From NCBI GenBank assembly GCA_013339895.1, contig JABACO010000021.1:310001-374000 (forward strand): a stretch of 64,000 nt of DNA, read 5' to 3'. The translations under genes and the position numbers were made by a program. Below are positions 26,942 through 36,901 of the stretch, piece by piece (positions within the stretch are counted from its first letter, which is position 1; every line of letters starts with the position of its first letter). Below the pieces are notes generated by a model, which saw only the letters and a list, made by a program, of their open reading frames with translations, made no database searches and had not been told where the DNA came from. Source of the DNA: Ephydatia muelleri (taxonomy: Eukaryota; Porifera; Demospongiae; Spongillida; Spongillidae).

Positions 26942-27460
26942 ATGGCTGTAGGAAAGTTGCTCTTAGGGATCGGAGTGTTGCTTTTGACTCATGCGGCCCT
27001 CTCGGCTGTGCAGCGTACGTACGTCGTTGGCACATACGCTTGCCCTGCAACGCCACAATATTGTATTCGTTTGCATTCCTTTTGATGCGCACTTCTTTCA
27101 TTTTAGATCGCTCGTTTCTTAAGCTTACTGACGACGATTATACCGGACTTCCCACGGACGTAAGTGTGCAGTTCTAATTCAGTGTGACATTCTCAACCAT
27201 ATTCCGACGACAGATATCAATGGAGTGTCTGCTTGGAGGGTTGCTAAGTACTCTTGGCGTGGTTTGGTTAATGGGCGTATTCAAGGATATCCGCCTGACA
27301 ACGGAGCTGAATTCACGGTACGGCGCAACGGATGGGTGCAGCACTAACTTTTAATATCAAACTCCACAGCACACTGGAAATTGAAGGCAATAAACAGAAT
27401 TTCATGACTTTCAACCACCGGGGCAGAATTGTGCACCAATTTGTATCAAAGAGCTTGTAA
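26942..27460 (+). CDS. MMGT1: ER membrane protein complex subunit 5 (membrane magnesium transporter 1)
   Basis: Four exons close in frame (26942-27014, 27107-27159, 27214-27317, 27370-27460) to give 106 residues; vertebrate EMC5/MMGT1 has about 131. The first transmembrane helix is in the N-terminal GKLLLGIGVLLLTHAALSA stretch. A luminal RSFLKLTDDDYTGLPTDIS loop follows, then a second helix (LLGGLLSTLGVVWLMGVF) and the family signature FKDI plus NFMTFNHRGR. The protein belongs to the ER membrane complex that inserts tail-anchored and multi-pass proteins; Mg transport has also been proposed. The C-terminus is shorter than in vertebrates. It shares a 51-bp promoter interval with glutathione reductase and is tail-to-tail with the SnoaL-like gene. 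Confidence 0.92.
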
Positions 27461-27752
27461 ATTACAAATCATTTGCTCCTTCATCATTCACAGCCGGAGC
27501 GATTCAACCTTAGAATAACTGACCTAATATATCGGGTCACTAGAGCATGCTGGGGGTGGGGGAAGAATTTGTTACAATATGATTCACCAGAAATATGACT
27601 TTGTTTTATCTTGGTTCTAACACTAGAAAAGAAAACCACTTCTCAATACACAGGTAGCAAGGTCCCAAAATGAACTAGGTATGATACACCAACTAGATAT
27701 GATACACCAATTTGTATCAAAGAGCTTGATACATATAAACTGCTACGGCTTC
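27461..27752. other. Tail-to-tail gap with a duplicated EMC5 3' end
   Basis: 292 bp between two convergent stop codons. It contains a second copy (about 27707-27730) of the last coding bases of EMC5 (caatttgtatcaaagagctt), and two tandem copies of an aactagatatgatacacc-like unit just before it. Confidence 0.7.
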
Positions 27753-30395
27753 TTAAGTGTTGCTGTTGAAGATGTCAGTGTAAAGTAGCCATTTGCCATC
27801 AACCTTCTTCCAGATCACAACGTACCTGGCACAGAAATATAGACTTATAACACAGAACCTTTAGAGTCACACATTCAGAAAACTTATTCTAGGTATTAAT
27901 TAGCTTTTTAATTACTTTGTTTTTAATGAATAGTAATTAATTGTACTAAATACCAAGATCTTAAACTGACATGAATTGTTCAACAATCAACCTAGATGCT
28001 ATTGGGCTAACATAGCATGCGATCAGCCAGGTACACGACAGTAAACAACAATATGGTTAATACCACAATGGAATAACAGAATAATATTGCAAACAAAAAT
28101 GACATGTGTCATATGTCTAGAGGATGGTGTACCACATGCCTAGAGGATGGTATCACATGTCTAGAGGATGGTGTGTCACATGTCTAGAGGATGGTGTATC
28201 ACATGTCTAGAGGATGGTGTGTCACATGTCTAGAGGATGGTGTGTCACATGTCTAGAGGATGGTGTGTCACATGTCTAGAGGTAGTCTCTCGTGACGTAA
28301 TAAATGAGATATTACGTCTGTACGCTAATGCCACTTTTTCGTGTATGAGCGGAGGAATTCCGGCGGAACCAATGAAATTTGAGATATCATGTGACCGGAC
28401 GTAATTAGGTTAGTCATAAACAATGGCGCTCTATTCGAAGGTTGCTATCGATAATGCGATTTCAAAAGCCACGAAAGAACTTGGATATAATGAGCTATGT
28501 CCAAATCAACTCGCAGCAATCACAAGCTTCGTGAATGGCAGAGACGTGTTTGTGTGCCTACCTAGCGAAGCGGAAAGTCCCTTTGTTACTGCTTACTTCC
28601 CACCGTGTTCGATAAGCTCAAAGCGATAAGCTCAAAGCGTGTACCCAGAATAGTATTGTTGTTGTAGTGAGTCCTCTGATATCTCTCATGAAAGACCAAG
28701 TGAGAGCAATGTTAGAACGGAACGTTTCAGCCTCTACCGATTGTCTTTCTTGCCTAGGAAGCCATAAGGTAATCCCGCGTGCCTCAACTGTTCTCGTATC
28801 TGTTGGTTCAGATCAAGTAGCTTTTTCTCAAGTTTAGGGATGCTTTGAACGCTACTATGGCAAGTCTTGCAGAGAACACGACCAGTTGGTATCCCCAGAT
28901 TTACTGCCGAATCAGGGCCGGCGGAAGCTTATATATAAAGTGGTAGGGCAGGCTATGAATAATTAATTAACCACAAAAATTCTATTACGCATAACATATT
29001 ACTGTCAGTTGAACCTCAGGTAGAGCGTCCATTGCAAACAGTACGGCGCAATCGCTAACGGTTATTTATTTAATCAATTACTGAAAATTATTAATATTCT
29101 TAGTCGCGGGAAAAAAGTGGTAGGGCAAATGCCCTACCTGCCCTATGGGCTGCGCCGGCCCTGCGAACATCTCGATGACCATTGCCGTTAACGTCATAAA
29201 CACGTCGCGATTCGCTTCACTGTGGATCGGTCGCCAATCTGTTTGTTTTGTGCACAGGATACAAGGTGTTGTGGTCGCCATGTGGCTGTGAGCAGACACG
29301 CCTTCGACCAAATTTGTGGTGATAATTGCGTGTGACTATAACGATAATTGCACTCCTACTTTTCACGAAAAAGTGGCATTAGCGTACAGACGTAATATCT
29401 CATTTATTACGTCACTGTCACGAGAGACTATGGTGTGTCACATGTCTAGAGGATGGTGTATCACATGTCTAGAGGATGGTGTCACATGTCTAGGGGATGG
29501 TGTCACATGTCTAGAGGATGGTGTGTCACATGTCTAGAGGATGGCTGCCATTAGTGTTTAAAATGGAGTAACTCGAAATGAAACGGCAAAAAAAAGGGCA
29601 TCATCTTTAGATAAATAGAGCTGATTTATTACACACAGTTATAATTTTCTTAAGTCCTATTTAGCCTGCCCAAGGCATACGGGCATCAGTATAAAAACTT
29701 TTACATCTTATCACTTACTTTCCATGATTGAACACAGTCCCATCTTTCTTGTAGAAAGTGTAGTGGCTTCGCTCGTAAGCTATGCCAGTGTTGGCATCAA
29801 GTGGTCCAACTTCATCAATCTTCAGCTCTACAGTAGCTGCCCCTGCAGACATAACTCCCTGGAATACGTTGGCAACTCCTGGAAGTATATACAAAATTAA
29901 GGCACATTACATTAGTCTCGTACCCAGACCCTATTTTTACAGCAGCGGATGGATTACATCACTACTACTGGTCGCCCGTGACGTTTTGGCTATTACAAGA
30001 TATGATAGTCTAACTGCTAAACGCAACGTCACAGAGTACAAAGCATTGTGATCGTGCGCCGAAAATAATGTACAACGACTAGATGCGCTGCAGTGATGAT
30101 CGGGTCAGGGAACGAGACTATTTACTCACCTGCCTTTCCTTCCACTACATCACAACCAGTGGGCAGCAGTTTGCAATCGGATACATAGAGCTCAGAAAGT
30201 GCAGCCGCGTCTTGCTGCTTAAAGATGGTCATAAACTGCGCATTCGCTTCCTCAATCTCGCTGCGCAGCGAACCTGAGCGTTGGGGTACAAAATTACTTA
30301 AGCCACGGAATGCTAGCTTGCTTATCAAGGTAGGTGAATATACAAGGCCCATGTTTAGAACGATCAGCATACGATAAAAATTCCAACATACCCAT
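27753..30395 (-). CDS. SnoaL/NTF2-like (DUF4440-type) small protein
   Basis: Four coding exons: 30395-30392 (just ATGG), 30273-30130, 29878-29719 and 27825-27753. They join in frame to 126 residues starting MGSLRSEIEEANAQF. The fold is a single cone-shaped SnoaL-like domain: an N-terminal helix, DAAALSELYVSDCKLLPTG, GVANVFQGVMSAGAATVEL, YERSHYTFYKKDG and a final strand YVVIWKKVDGKWLLYTDIF. Relatives are ketosteroid-isomerase-like proteins of mostly unknown function; no catalytic residue can be assigned. The tiny first exon rests on a clean gtatgt donor and on the frame; an alternative start upstream within exon 2's open frame (MLIVLNM) is possible. Intron 3 (1,893 nt) contains a TIR element carrying a RecQ fragment. 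Confidence 0.82.
28283..29430. mobile_element. TIR DNA transposon carrying a RecQ helicase fragment
   Basis: Terminal inverted repeats of about 60 bp begin tagtctctcgtgac and run to gccactttttcgtg. The right copy has six extra bases. The outermost dinucleotide at both ends is TA, compatible with a TA target duplication. The 1,148-bp interior encodes no transposase but holds a RecQ-like fragment (28423-28780) and a second internal pair of inverted tracts around ggtagggca (28940, 29120). It is inserted inside the intron-3 minisatellite of the SnoaL-like gene. Confidence 0.88.
28423..28780 (+). pseudogene. RecQ-type DNA helicase N-terminal fragment inside a transposon
   Basis: An ATG at 28423 opens a helical segment followed by LGYNELCPNQLAAITSFVNG and DVFVCLP, the RecQ Q-motif region. 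The Walker A part (SGKSLCYCLLP) is in the next frame. Motif Ia (VVVVSPLISLMKDQV) follows in a third frame. Only motifs 0, I and Ia are present, with at least two frameshifts. It is a captured and decayed gene piece rather than a working helicase. Confidence 0.8.
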
Positions 30396-30856
30396 TTTGT
30401 TCCTCCCAATTTTATATCACGTGCCTCAATTATTTTATTTATGCGGCTGGAAACTAGGTCTACAATTAGATCATTTACGGTATTAACACAGCATTCTAAA
30501 ATGATGCCTCATTATAGACATCCATGTTTTAAAAGCTGACCATGACGCAGCAGAACCAGCAAATCAGAAAATTACAACGAACTAAAACACTGCACCCCCT
30601 TTCCTGGCATGTCCAGTCGATGCGCACAATTGACATCCCACATAGCTAGCATGCGCATATCGTTTTATAAGGCCACGCGGCACGTATTTAGTATTAGGGG
30701 GGCGTTACTAAACGTGGCCTTTGGTGACTGAACTGGAAAGTAAGCATATTACAGCGATGATCAGGAGGCATGCGGCTATAAGTTTTTGCAAACCTAAAGT
30801 GGTAACGAATTTTCTATGACCACAAACAAGCTGAGCGAATTCCATCGGCATACGTT
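30396..30856. other. Spacer between SnoaL-like gene and RAG1-like locus
   Basis: No coding or structural feature recognised. It must contain the SnoaL-like promoter and, if intact, the missing 5' end of the RAG1-like gene. Confidence 0.4.
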
Positions 30857-33564
30857 GTGGTTTGTATACATGCACCACGACCAACAATACATTGTAGAGT
30901 TTGTGGGCAGAGGCTAACGAAGTACAGGGCAAAGAAGAGTATCAGCTATGAGAGCAAGGCATTCTCAGCTGAGCTGAAAATAGCATTTGTCATGGACACG
31001 TCTGGGGATGATGTCAACATTCACCCTGAGATGTTCTGCATCCACTGTAAGCTCTCAATGGAGAGAACCATCTGTGCCATCACAAAGGGAGTGCATCACA
31101 AATGTGCAGTGATCCTATTTGAATGGCAAAAACATACAGATCAAGAATGCAAGGTAAACAGTACACATTTGTTTTTTAAAAAGTAAACATATAACATCAT
31201 GGTGTTCAGGTATGTGAGCACTTCCGTGCATGCTCAAGTGGACACATGAGGAGGTCAACAGTTGGTAGAGGCTGTCAGGCAGGCGTCACGCCTAATTTAC
31301 TCATAGCTCATCTCGAGAAGATTGCCCCTCCTCCAGTTCTCTTACGTGAGCCTAGTCCACCTTTGGCAAGCGTGAACAACCAGTTGATGCTAAAGGAGCT
31401 GAAGTGTGCAGTGTGCTCCAACATCCTCTCACAGCCACTGGAACTGCAGTGTAGTGCACTGGTGTGCACCAAGTGCCTCCAGGAGTGGATAGCAGCATCT
31501 GGCGCTGTGAACTGTCTCTGCTGCTCTGAGGGTGGTCCCTTGGTTTCCTCCCATGACAGACCAGCACCAGGTGTGATACTCCTGCTGCAATCAGATGTTT
31601 TGGTACATTGTACGAACTGCAGCAGGGATGTTAAGGCTGGGCTTGCCATACCTTGGAATAAACTGACGCTTCTAAGGCGGTATGTCACAACATGCAGCAA
31701 AGGTACCAATTCTAACTCCCTGGTGTTTCAGGTGGCTCAAATCGCCAGGCATTTGTCTGGCTGGTGAGGAAAGGATGCGCCACATTTCCAGCCAAATTGT
31801 TGGTGATAACCTCAAAGGAGAGATAGCCCCGTTTTCTTTACAATTCCATCTGGTGGAGAGGAAATAAAAGGCACTCCTTTGGTATTCATTCCACGTCTGG
31901 TGGATAAAGTAGTGCAGCTCTTAGATGGAAATGAAAGGTAAGACAGTGAAACGATAAGACAGTGAAATACAAAAGTTGTTACTACATGGTTGCAGAACTG
32001 GCAGGCTTACCTGGCATAAAGGGTTTATACCAGCCAATGAGATCTGGTTGAAGATTGGAGAAGACAAGGGAGGTGGAACATCAAAATGACCTTTCAGATT
32101 GTCAATGTTGCCACACCCAATTCAGTCTATAACACCTGTGTTTTTGCCGCTGGTGACAGTGTCACCAATCTCCATGTGGCATTTGATCGCTTTAGGGACC
32201 AGGTAGAACATCTACATGGAATGAAGTGGAGGTAACAGCTCTCTCTATACCTGAATCATGTTAAATATATAAGTGCTATAAATTACAGACAATACACAGT
32301 GAAGGTGTTTATATGTGGAGACTTGTCAAAGATGTATGGCTTGTCAGGAGCCAGCGGTATGTACAAGTGGTATTAATAAATGCAAGCATAATGTGAAATG
32401 ATGACCATGCAACAGGATGCTACCCTTGCCTATATTGCAAAATTCCAAGTACTTAACCAGATGGCTACACCTCTATCCGTTCGAGGGCATGCCACAGAAA
32501 GGTCACTTGAGGATATGTGTACTGACCATCAGTGCTATGTCTCATCAGGCAGTATTAGAAAAGATGCACATAAGTTCTTTAACTGCATCTCAGTACCTAT
32601 TTTTGACATCCCCGTTTCACAGGTAAATAAATCCAATAATACAATTATTTGAGTTAAACACCATGCAGGTCTGCCCACCTGGTCTCCACATAATATTGGG
32701 GATCTTCACTAAGTGCTGAAAGCTCTATGCTGTCAACTGGATTTGGAACTGGCATCTCATACAACTGATTTCGACTCTTTCCAATTTTTCCAAGTACAGC
32801 CAGGCACTGCAAAGGCTTCCCTTGCTCCAAGGAGACCTTAAAACTGACTCAGCATTCACAGGAAGTGTTGCAGCTAGTAGCAACATATGTGGCCTTAGTT
32901 CATGGAGAGGAAAACCCTCTTTGCTGTGGATCTTTTGAAGCAATACTGCTGCAAAAAAGAAATCAGTGAAGGCAATCATTATACAACATGCACAATTGTA
33001 TTCAAGTTAGTTCAATATAGGAAGCAGAAGTGGCGAAATGCACAGCAACTAGGGTACTCCTATATCAAAGATGGCACAAGAGAAACTGCCCCACTGATCT
33101 GGAGAGGTAGCTGGTCAAGTGCCAAAGTTCATCATCACATTCTCCTTATATGGAAAATGTCACAATATTAGCACATGCACTAGACCAGGTAGGGAAACAA
33201 CATTCAGTGTACATGTCGGGTTCACTATATGCTTCATTTCAACTAAATAGGCTATTCAAGAGTTCATGGCCTTTTTCCGGGACAAATATTATCCTGACGC
33301 AACAGTCCCAATTAAAATGCATGAATTGGAGGACCATACTCTGCAGTGGGCAAATACTCACCATGTTGGCTTGGCCTCCTAGATGAACAGGCGGCTGAGT
33401 CAATCCATACCAAATTTAATCGACTTGGCTTGGCATTTGCTTCTATCAAAGACTGCATGCAGAACCTGATGTGCATAGTGAAAGAACACTTGCTAAGTAT
33501 TGAGCTACAACTGCTCCCCCCTCCAGCCAGTAATTCATGCAGTTCCAATCTATATACACATTAA
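30857..33564 (+). pseudogene. RAG1-like gene (zinc/RING region plus DDE-type core), degenerate
   Basis: The 5' part has RAG1's zinc-binding dimerisation layout: CRVCGQRL, VMDTSGDDVNIHPEMFC, ILFEWQKHTDQEC then VCEHFRACSSGHMRR across a 56-nt intron (31154-31209), then a RING-type finger (LKCAVCSNILSQPLELQC, CTKCLQEW, CLCC). The core follows: KIGEDKGGG with the first candidate Asp (32063), FICGDLSKMYGLSGASG with the second (32320) and a downstream CLYC, resembling the D708/zinc segment of RAG1, and LLDEQAAESIHTKFNRL with the Glu (about 33397), matching RAG1's SEGNES position. Introns with GT-AG ends and matching phases remain (31938-31995; one ending just before 32288). There is no in-frame ATG, and a stop plus shifts occur near 31820, 32078 and 32450, so it is a pseudogene. 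Confidence 0.75.
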
Positions 33565-34294
33565 CATGAAGTCAAATGTACAACCAAACTTCATTGCGCC
33601 CACTCCCAAAAGACACAAAAATGGTGGATTTCCAAAGGCTTGAAAACTACTTCAGAAAATTCGTTACCGTTAAACTATAGGGAAAAAACGACAGTACGTT
33701 CAACTAACTTTACCGTGGTGGTTTTGGCATGTTCCATCTCAGTCACCGAGCGTCGTTATCGTTTTTGGAACACACGCGGTCGATGTTCACCGTGCGCTCA
33801 GGTAAGTCAATAGCTGTCGATCGATCGAGCCGCAACGCCAGGCCACGTCTACAATAAAGGTCAGAGGTGTTTGTCACTGCTAGTATGGCTTTTAGGTGTT
33901 GATTATGTTTCATGTACTAGGTTCGTTGCTATGGGGCGACGCAACCCGTATAGGGCCTAGTTTCCACGCGTTCAATGAGAGCAGACCGCCGTGCCCCCCC
34001 CCCCACGGAAACAACTGGGATGAGTGACTAGATCAGAAATCGCTAACTCTGCCTTCCCCCCAAAAAAAAAACACCTGATCACGGTGCACAACAGTTTGAG
34101 GTGTTGCTAGATGGCTTCATACGTGCTTGCTTCTTTCTCGTTACTGAAAGCTTATTAAGAAGCTTTCATGGGTGTCTAAAGTTGAATTTTACTGATCCCA
34201 GTAGCTAAACTCACCTATCTAAAATAAAAGTAGTTTATCTAGCCTAGAACGTCGTTCCCTAGACTTTAACAGTCACCCTTCAGCGCAACCCTAC
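33565..34294. other. Intergenic stretch
   Basis: Non-coding, with a poly-C run near 33997 and a poly-A run near 34062. No gene recognised. Confidence 0.4.
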
Positions 34295-34670
34295 GAAAAA
34301 TTATTTCCAAGACTTGCCAAGATTTGTTCCAAATTCTTGCGTGATAAGTGTTCCATTTTTTCTAGAGTACTATTAAACATGCTTATCCTATTAAATTGCA
34401 GGCATATCACTGTACTAACTTGTGCAGGTTGAAAAGTTTCAAAAAAGCGTTCCCCCGACTAGGCATGCGCGCTGATATGCTAAGGGGCGTGCCGCTTTAT
34501 AACTCCTCGGGGGAACGCTTTTTTGAAACTCTTCAACCTGCACAAGCTAGTACAGTGATATGCCTGCAATTTAATAGGATAAGCATGTTTAATAGTGCTC
34601 TAGAAAAAATGGAACACTTATCACGCAAGAATTTGGAACAAATCTTGGCAAGTCTTGGAAATAATTTTTC
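34295..34670. mobile_element. Fold-back/MITE-like inverted repeat
   Basis: Arms of about 155 bp (gaaaaattatttccaagact ... mirrored to 34670) flank a spacer of about 60 bp, with the innermost match aaaaaagcgttcccc against ggggaacgctttttt. The arms differ at few positions. It encodes no protein; the long plus-strand frame across it is incidental. Confidence 0.9.
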
Positions 34671-34930
34671 TTAGGGAACGTATCAAAACACTGAGTCCTT
34701 AAATTAAGGACACATGTTATTTGCATAATCATGTACTCATCTAGTGAAAATTAGCATGCATTCCACTGCCAAATAATGATCAGATAATTTTATTTTAAAT
34801 GCACGCAACGAGAACTGTATGATGCATGACATTTGCAAATACATTACATTTATGGTCTAGCTATGTGGTTTTCTTTTTGTGCTTACTTGTAGGCATCCAT
34901 TAAGCATCTTATAATTACCTTCAGCGTGTT

Positions 34931-35108
34931 CTCAAGGTGTAAAGGGGAGTGGTCCAGTTGTCAAGGTATAAAGGGGAGTGGTCCAATTCTCAAGGTATAA
35001 AGGGGAGTGGTCCAGTTCTCAAGGTATAAAGGGGAGTGGTCCAGTTCTCAAGGTATAAAGGGGAGTGGTCCAGTTCTCAAGGTATAAAGGGGAGTGGTCC
35101 AGTTCTCA
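34931..35108. repeat. 29-bp minisatellite (array A)
   Basis: Six to seven units containing aaaggggagtggtccagttc. It shares its core with array B at 35404-35720, in the opposite orientation. Confidence 0.92.
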
Positions 35109-35403
35109 ATGTGATCTTTCACATCACGCACTACCTGGTACTGACAGGACAGTACACTTACCTAGAGCATACTGTACATGGAAAAGTTATGGATATTGCC
35201 ATGAAGGTATCGTAACGATGAACGACCATGCAAGTGTTTGTCTACAACAGATTCGGACTTGGCAACCCTCAAACCCTAGTAAAGATTTTACTTATAACAT
35301 CGTGTATAGAATTGCCTTTAGAAAACCTTGAGTTCTCAATTTAGCAAAGATCAGCAAAGGAAGCTCTGTCTCACCCTAAGCTTTCATTCCAACTATCAAT
35401 CCA

Positions 35404-35720
35404 CTTACCACTTCCCTTGAGACCTTGAGAACTGGACCACTTCCCTTGAGACCTTGAGAACTGGACCACTTCCCTTGAGACCTTGAGAACTGGACCACTT
35501 CCCTTGAGACCTTGAGAACTGGACCACTTCCCTTGAGACCTTGAGAACTGGACCACTTCCCTTGAGACCTTGAGAAATGGACCACTTCCCTTGAGACCTT
35601 GAGAACTGGACCACTTCCCTTGAGACCTTGAGAACTGGATCACTCCCTTGAGACCTTGAGAACTGGACCACTTCCCTTGAGACCTTGAGAACTGGACCAC
35701 TTCCCTTGAGACCTTGAGAT
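35404..35720. repeat. 28-29-bp minisatellite (array B), inverse of array A
   Basis: About eleven units containing cttgagaactggaccacttc, whose reverse complement holds the gtggtccagttctcaaggt core of array A. One unit carries a variant aaatgg and one lacks a base. Confidence 0.92.
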
Positions 35721-35912
35721 ATAATTGCAAACTTTGATTAGCAGGGAGGGTTGGCAGCCCTGGGGTCCCTGGTTTACTATTCGAATGTCACATTTCACAA
35801 CCTTGTATATGATCCGTTGAATCAATCCCAAACATGTTACTAGCTACTCAACAACACACATACTGCAAACTAAATAGTGTCACACACCTCTTCTTGCTGC
35901 TTCATATATCTG

Positions 35913-36646
35913 TGCCTGTTTATATACACAGGAGCATAGTAGAGTTGTATCAGCAGAGATAAGGCACTGTCTAATTTAATTACACCAACGGATGTGCCTT
36001 AATTAAGGTTAATTTGTTTATTTTGAATTCCACTCCAGGTTGTCACAAGACGCTGCTCTCTAAATACTATTCACTATAAACCTGCACTTTTAAAGCATGG
36101 TATTAGATATGTAAGAATGGTATTCTCGACATTGGACTGATCAGTAGAAGTGCTTTGCTCTTCAAGAAGCAGGAATGTTCTTGCCAGCTGTCTACTGTGC
36201 TACGTAAGGTTATTCACGTCTTATGCTTCATTTGCATGGGAGGTCCAGAAACTGGATGAGTCCCTTTTGGTCTGTATGTATAATGTTTTTAGATGGTTGA
36301 CACCTCATGGCATCATCCATCACTACATTCAGATGAATGGGTTGCATATTCAAGAAGTCACACATCTTCAGCATCTGTCAATCGCAGTGTTAGTTGATAA
36401 ATGGGTTCATACTCAACATATCCAAGTTGCTGGAACAGGTCTATAAACATTTTCAGACAATGAAGGGTGTCAACAGTAAATAGTTTCAAAATTATGAGCT
36501 AGATTTGGACGAATGTAGGTCAATGAGTGCAATTCGAAAATAAACAAACCTTAATTAAGGCACATCCATTGATGTAATTTAATTAGACAGTGCCTCATCT
36601 CTGCTGATACACTCTACTGTGCTCCTATGTATATAACAGCAGGCAT
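35913..36646. mobile_element. Non-autonomous TIR element
   Basis: Terminal inverted repeats of about 105-110 bp (starting tgcctgtttatatacacagg and containing aaggcactgtctaatttaat) are mirrored at 36540-36646. The interior (about 500 bp) has an open frame at 36150-36446 of unknown nature; no transposase motif is visible. Confidence 0.82.
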
Positions 36647-36901
36647 GTGGCCTCAATGCGTTAATAGCTGTGACCATGTCCAGCTACTATTAGACACTCT
36701 CCTCAATGAGCTAGTTAACAAGTCATATCTGACTGCTGTCCATCAAAGGTGGGCACAATGTGCATGTTCAAATGAATATAAAACAATAAACTTTGTAGAT
36801 GAGGCTGTATTAGAGATAAGACTGTATTGGTTCTGACATCGCCACTGATGAAGCCAACATCCATTGACTTGGAGGAATATCCATCATCTGATAGAGAAGC
36901 T

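Larger units (their letters stand above)
28097..29546. repeat. 23-bp minisatellite split by a transposon insertion
   Basis: Units with catgtctagaggatggtgtg occupy 28097-28282 and resume at 29431-29546 in the same orientation. The element at 28283-29430 interrupts what was one array. Confidence 0.92.

Noticed and set aside
31703-31731. A 29-nt intron in the RAG1-like locus
   Set aside because: It would restore frame to GGSNRQAF, but such a length is below any other intron here; in a pseudogene a plain frameshift is as likely.
34396-34674. A 92-codon plus-strand frame
   Set aside because: It lies entirely across the arms of a fold-back element and resembles no protein.
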